From positions 1 through 9,357 of the forward strand of contig JALOPK010000107.1 of NCBI GenBank assembly GCA_025453925.1: 9,357 bases of DNA, given 5' to 3'. This document shows, piece after piece, positions 6,776 through 9,357 of this stretch. The notes under the pieces were generated by a model. That model saw nothing but the letters and a program-made list of their open reading frames with translations. It had not been told where the DNA came from and did not search any database. A program made the translations under genes and the position numbers. Source of the stretch: Candidatus Eiseniibacteriota bacterium (lineage in GTDB: Bacteria > JAFGKV01). Each line of letters opens with the position of its first letter. Positions within the stretch are counted from its first letter, which is position 1.

Positions 6776-6958
6776 GGAGTGTCAACCTCCAGCCGTATGG
6801 CGGTATTGCGGGGTCCGGGAACGATCAGATCACGCCCGAAGGTCGGTGCGCGGAGCGCCTGTGGCAAGAGCGGCCCTGGTGCCCGGGCTTCCCCCTCGGC
6901 TTATTGGCCCGGTGTCGTCGCCTGGCAAGGGAAGCGCCCGAAGAACGAGGAGAGTATG
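6776..6958. promoter_or_regulatory. Divergent intergenic region between the FkbM-type gene and the S9 peptidase gene
   Basis: The 183 bp between two divergent starts must hold the promoters of both genes unless transcription enters from elsewhere. It contains the fkbM ribosome-binding site (GGAGG on the minus strand at 6786-6790) and that of the peptidase (GAGGAG at 6947-6952). I cannot pick out convincing -35/-10 pairs on either strand; the region is GC-rich with only isolated AT-rich words such as TTATTGG near 6901. Confidence 0.4.
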
Positions 6959-9166
6959 ATGAACTGCCGGATCGAGGAGTCTGTGTGTCTGCCCGTTGTT
7001 GGTGTCGTGCTGCTGGTCGTGGTCGCCCACGGGATCACGGTCTCCCCCCCGACCAAAGCGGTCTCCGCTGCCGACACGCTCCATGGCGACATCGTGCTTG
7101 ATCCCTACCGGTGGCTGGAAAGCGGCACCGACCCAGAGGTCATGCAATGGTCCGACGAGCAGGAACGCTTCGCCCGAGGCCTGCTGGACTCGCTGCCGCA
7201 GCGCGCGTGGCTCATCCGCCGCCTCAATGAGGTCTGGCGCTACGATGATCGGTCAACACCCAAGGAAGTACTCGAGGGTTCACGGATCTTCTACTGGGCC
7301 CAGCGCAAGGGTGAGGATCGGTGGCGCTACGTGACCCAGGCGGATGCGCGCGCGGATACTGTCGAGATCCTGAATCCCAACGCATGGCCGCAGGAGGAGA
7401 CCCTCGACCTGACGGCCCCGTCCCGGGATGGCAGCCTCCTGGCTTTCGGCAAGGCACACGGCGGTGATGAGGATCCGGCCGTGCAGATCATGGAAGTCGC
7501 GTCAGAGCGCATCCTCCCCGACTCGCTGCGCGGGTGGCGCCGCGGCGGCGTGTCATGGCTGCCGGACAAGAGCGGCTTCTTCTACTCAGCCAATCCCCGG
7601 GCGGGGGAAGTCCCCGAGGGGGAGGAGTTCTACTGGCACAGCGTCTACTTCCACCGGCTGGGTCGGCCGGCGTCCGAAGACAGGAAGGTCTTCTGGCACG
7701 ACACGGTGAAGGAGTACTTCCACGGAGCCGGCGTCACTGAGGATGGCCAGTATGTACTGTACTACAGATCCAGATTCGACAAGAACGAGGTGTACATCTC
7801 GCGAGTCGGCGAGGAGGGCTCGCCGCGGCCCATCGTCACAGGGTTCGACGCACAGTATGGTATTGACGTCATCAATGGGAAGCTCTTCATCGTCACGGAT
7901 CAGGATGCCCCCCGGCGGAAGCTCTTCACCGCCCCCGTCGACGCCCCAGGTCGAGAAAACTGGAAGGAGTTCTTGCCGGAGACGCAGGACAACCTGGTTT
8001 CATTTGCGGGTATCGCGGGGAAGCTCTACGTCGAGTACTCCCACAATGCGACGACGCGGATCGCCATCTACGACCTCGAAGGAACTTACCTCCGGGATCT
8101 GCCGCTCCCCGGACTAGGGTCCGCGTCGATCGACGGGCATTGGTCCAAGCCTACCGTTTGGGTGTCGTTCAGCTCGTTCACGTATCCGAAGGCTATCTTC
8201 ACGTACGATTACGTTACGAACGAGTTGCGTCTATTCCACAGAAGTCCCGTACCCGTCGATGTCGATCGCTTCACCACCGAACAGGTGTGGTATGCCTCCA
8301 AGGACGGGACGAGGATCTCCATGTTCCTCATCCATAGCAAGAGCCTGGTGCTCAACGGCGACAATCCGGTCTTGCTCACCGGCTACGGCGGTTTCAACGT
8401 CTCCCAGACCCCCTACTTCTCCGGGGCATACGTCGCCTGGATCGAGGCCGGTGGCATGGTGGCGATCCCTCACCTCCGTGGAGGCGGCGAGTATGGGAGG
8501 GAATGGCACGAAGCGGGCATGCTGGAGCGGAAGCAAAACGTCTTCGACGATTTCATCGCGGCTGCGGAGTGGCTGATTCGCGAGGGCTACACCACTCCGG
8601 CCAGGCTCGCCATCGAGGGCGGGAGCAATGGCGGCCTGCTCGTGGGGGCGGCCGTGGTGCAGCGGCCTGACCTGTTCCGCGCCGTACTGTGCGAAGTGCC
8701 GCTACTGGACATGCTTCGCTACCACCGCTTCGGTCTGGCCAACATCTGGGCAGAAGAGTACGGCAGCGCCGACGATCCCGCGCAGTACCGGTATCTTCGG
8801 GCATACTCACCGTATCACAATGTGGCGGACGGGACATGTTACCCAGCCATGCTGTTCGTTGCGGGAGAGAACGACGCGCGGGTCGATCCCGTCCATGCCC
8901 GCAAGATGGTGGCGCGGTTGCAGGCTGCAGACCCCGAGGGTGGGCCGTTTCTTCTGATCGTGCAGCGGGAATCAGGTCACGGCGGCGGCACGACCCTGTC
9001 ACGTCACATCGAACAGCGCGCCGATGCGTGGGGCTTTCTGATGAACCAGATCGGGATGAAGCCGGGGGGCGAATACCAAGTCGGCAGCAGACAATCGTCA
9101 AATCCCCCTCGATCCCCCTTTCAGAAAGGGGGACGCCATAGCCTCGCGGAGAGATCCGAAGTGTGA
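6959..9166 (+). CDS. Exported prolyl oligopeptidase (family S9A serine peptidase)
   Basis: A 735-residue serine peptidase that cleaves short peptides after proline. Residues 1-28 form a signal peptide (hydrophobic core 11-24), so it acts in the periplasm or outside. The S9A N-terminal signature HG-x(4)-DPYRWLE is at 42-54, followed by the seven-blade beta-propeller region (about 110-440) and the alpha/beta-hydrolase domain. The catalytic triad is Ser556 in GGSNGG, Asp639 in ENDARVDP and His674 in SGHGGG; Arg641 matches the substrate-binding arginine of porcine prolyl oligopeptidase (S554/D641/H680/R643, 710 residues). The start at 6959 has GAGGAG (6947-6952) 6 nt upstream; the adjacent ATG at 6956 is the alternative. 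The C-terminus is odd: after the normal domain end, residues 715-735 are encoded by a palindromic repeat-like element (NPPRSPFQKGG), suggesting loss of the original stop by repeat insertion. The core is complete and probably active. Confidence 0.95.
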   Translation: MNCRIEESVCLPVVGVVLLVVVAHGITVSPPTKAVSAADTLHGDIVLDPYRWLESGTDPEVMQWSDEQERFARGLLDSLPQRAWLIRRLNEVWRYDDRSTPKEVLEGSRIFYWAQRKGEDRWRYVTQADARADTVEILNPNAWPQEETLDLTAPSRDGSLLAFGKAHGGDEDPAVQIMEVASERILPDSLRGWRRGGVSWLPDKSGFFYSANPRAGEVPEGEEFYWHSVYFHRLGRPASEDRKVFWHDTVKEYFHGAGVTEDGQYVLYYRSRFDKNEVYISRVGEEGSPRPIVTGFDAQYGIDVINGKLFIVTDQDAPRRKLFTAPVDAPGRENWKEFLPETQDNLVSFAGIAGKLYVEYSHNATTRIAIYDLEGTYLRDLPLPGLGSASIDGHWSKPTVWVSFSSFTYPKAIFTYDYVTNELRLFHRSPVPVDVDRFTTEQVWYASKDGTRISMFLIHSKSLVLNGDNPVLLTGYGGFNVSQTPYFSGAYVAWIEAGGMVAIPHLRGGGEYGREWHEAGMLERKQNVFDDFIAAAEWLIREGYTTPARLAIEGGSNGGLLVGAAVVQRPDLFRAVLCEVPLLDMLRYHRFGLANIWAEEYGSADDPAQYRYLRAYSPYHNVADGTCYPAMLFVAGENDARVDPVHARKMVARLQAADPEGGPFLLIVQRESGHGGGTTLSRHIEQRADAWGFLMNQIGMKPGGEYQVGSRQSSNPPRSPFQKGGRHSLAERSEV
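9101..9134 (+). repeat. Palindromic repeat-like element inside the 3' end of the S9 peptidase gene
   Basis: The segment contains two CCCCCT words and then a near-perfect hairpin: TCCCCCTTT (9113-9121) pairs with AAAGGGGGA (9125-9133) around the loop CAG, 9 bp. It resembles the 'aatccccctc-aatcccccttt...aaaggggga' dispersed repeat that I recall from many bacterial genomes. It lies in frame and encodes residues 715-725 of the peptidase. Only one copy is in the window, so repeat status is inferred from resemblance. Confidence 0.6.
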
Positions 9167-9213
9167 AATCCAAAGCAGGCATGCCCAGAAACGCGGAGTG
9201 AGGGCACGAGGCG

Positions 9214-9237
9214 GGGACACACGAAAGAAGGTGTCCC
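9214..9237. repeat. Hairpin with perfect 7-bp stem, REP-like or terminator-like
   Basis: GGGACAC (9214-9220) and GTGTCCC (9231-9237) pair perfectly across a 10-nt loop (ACGAAAGAAG). It begins 47 bp after the peptidase stop codon. There is no U-tract after it, so it is more like a REP-type palindrome than an intrinsic terminator; GGGGACAC/GTGTCCC stems of this kind are, from memory, common near REP-associated transposases, but no such transposase is in this window. Confidence 0.45.
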
Positions 9238-9243
9238 AATACT

Positions 9244-9264
9244 GTGAACCGTGAACCGTGAACT
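9244..9264 (+). repeat. Heptanucleotide tandem repeat GTGAACC x3
   Basis: Three head-to-tail 7-bp units: GTGAACC (9244-9250), GTGAACC (9251-9257) and GTGAACT (9258-9264), the last differing at its final base. It is non-coding, 78 bp after the peptidase stop. It has the same 7-bp period as the second array that follows 15 bp later. Confidence 0.85.
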
Positions 9265-9279
9265 CCGAGCGCCCCCTAC

Positions 9280-9350
9280 AGCTGATAGCCGAGAGCCGAT
9301 AGCTGACAGCCGAGAGCCGATAGCTGACAGCCGAGAGCCTTTCAGCTGAA
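9280..9350 (+). repeat. Heptanucleotide tandem repeat AGCYGAN, about 9-10 units, with 21-bp higher-order period
   Basis: Consecutive 7-bp units from 9280: AGCTGAT, AGCCGAG, AGCCGAT, AGCTGAC, AGCCGAG, AGCCGAT, AGCTGAC, AGCCGAG, then a diverged AGCCTTT, one extra C at 9343 and a last AGCTGAA (9344-9350). Three 21-bp super-units (9280-9300, 9301-9321, 9322-9342) are nearly identical: units 1 and 2 differ at one base, and unit 3 decays only in its last bases. The array reaches close to the window edge and may continue in related form beyond it. The spacing and variants indicate growth by duplication of a three-heptamer block. Confidence 0.9.
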
Positions 9351-9357
9351 CCCCTTG

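Noticed and set aside
6731-6955. N-terminal extension of the S9 peptidase to the upstream ATG at 6731
   Set aside because: It would overlap the divergent FkbM-type gene, push the signal peptide 76 residues inward and ignore the GAGGAG ribosome-binding site before 6959.
8553-9239. Minus-strand open frame antisense to the catalytic domain of the S9 peptidase
   Set aside because: It overlaps the Ser-Asp-His region of the peptidase and has no motif of its own.
9280-9350. CRISPR array at the right edge
   Set aside because: Units are contiguous 7-bp repeats with no unique spacers and no cas genes are present; it is a simple tandem repeat.

Overview
This is a GC-rich bacterial window of ordinary gene density with six protein genes and no rRNA, tRNA, CRISPR array or transposase gene that I can see. 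The phylum cannot be read from one window. A secreted metal-dependent PHP hydrolase ending in a fibronectin type III domain, a secreted prolyl oligopeptidase, a lone lysine 2,3-aminomutase and intergenic short-repeat clutter would fit a GC-rich uncultured lineage (for example FCB-group or related candidate phyla). That assignment is inference only.

Layout. 1-119: leader in frame with the first gene. 120-659 (+): small integral-membrane methyltransferase of the isoprenylcysteine carboxyl methyltransferase (ICMT)-like family. 660-1211: long non-coding gap with a possible -10 element near its right end. 1212-3470 (+): exported 752-residue CehA/McbA-like PHP metallohydrolase with a Ca-loop-like acidic segment and a C-terminal FN3 domain. 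3537-3950 (-): small one-TM protein of unknown function, convergent with the PHP gene. 3951-4352: gap with degenerate repeat-like sequence. 4353-5498 (-): kamA-type lysine 2,3-aminomutase, visibly lower in GC than its neighbours. 5499-5962: gap containing a perfect hairpin downstream of the next gene. 5963-6775 (-): FkbM-family SAM-dependent methyltransferase. 6959-9166 (+): exported S9A prolyl oligopeptidase, divergent from fkbM, whose last about 21 residues are encoded by a palindromic repeat-like element. 9167-9357: repeat zone with a 7-bp-stem hairpin, a GTGAACC heptamer array and an AGCYGAN heptamer array.

The genes do not form an evident pathway. Gaps of 180-550 bp and changing strands argue for separate transcription units. 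Two proteins (PHP hydrolase and S9 peptidase) look exported and would work outside the cytoplasm. KamA and the FkbM enzyme are cytoplasmic, and their usual partners (beta-lysine acetyltransferase, glycan biosynthesis genes) are not in view. I found no convincing new multi-gene system. The features most worth a second look are the heptamer arrays at the right edge, the repeat-encoded tail of the peptidase, and the composition shift in kamA.
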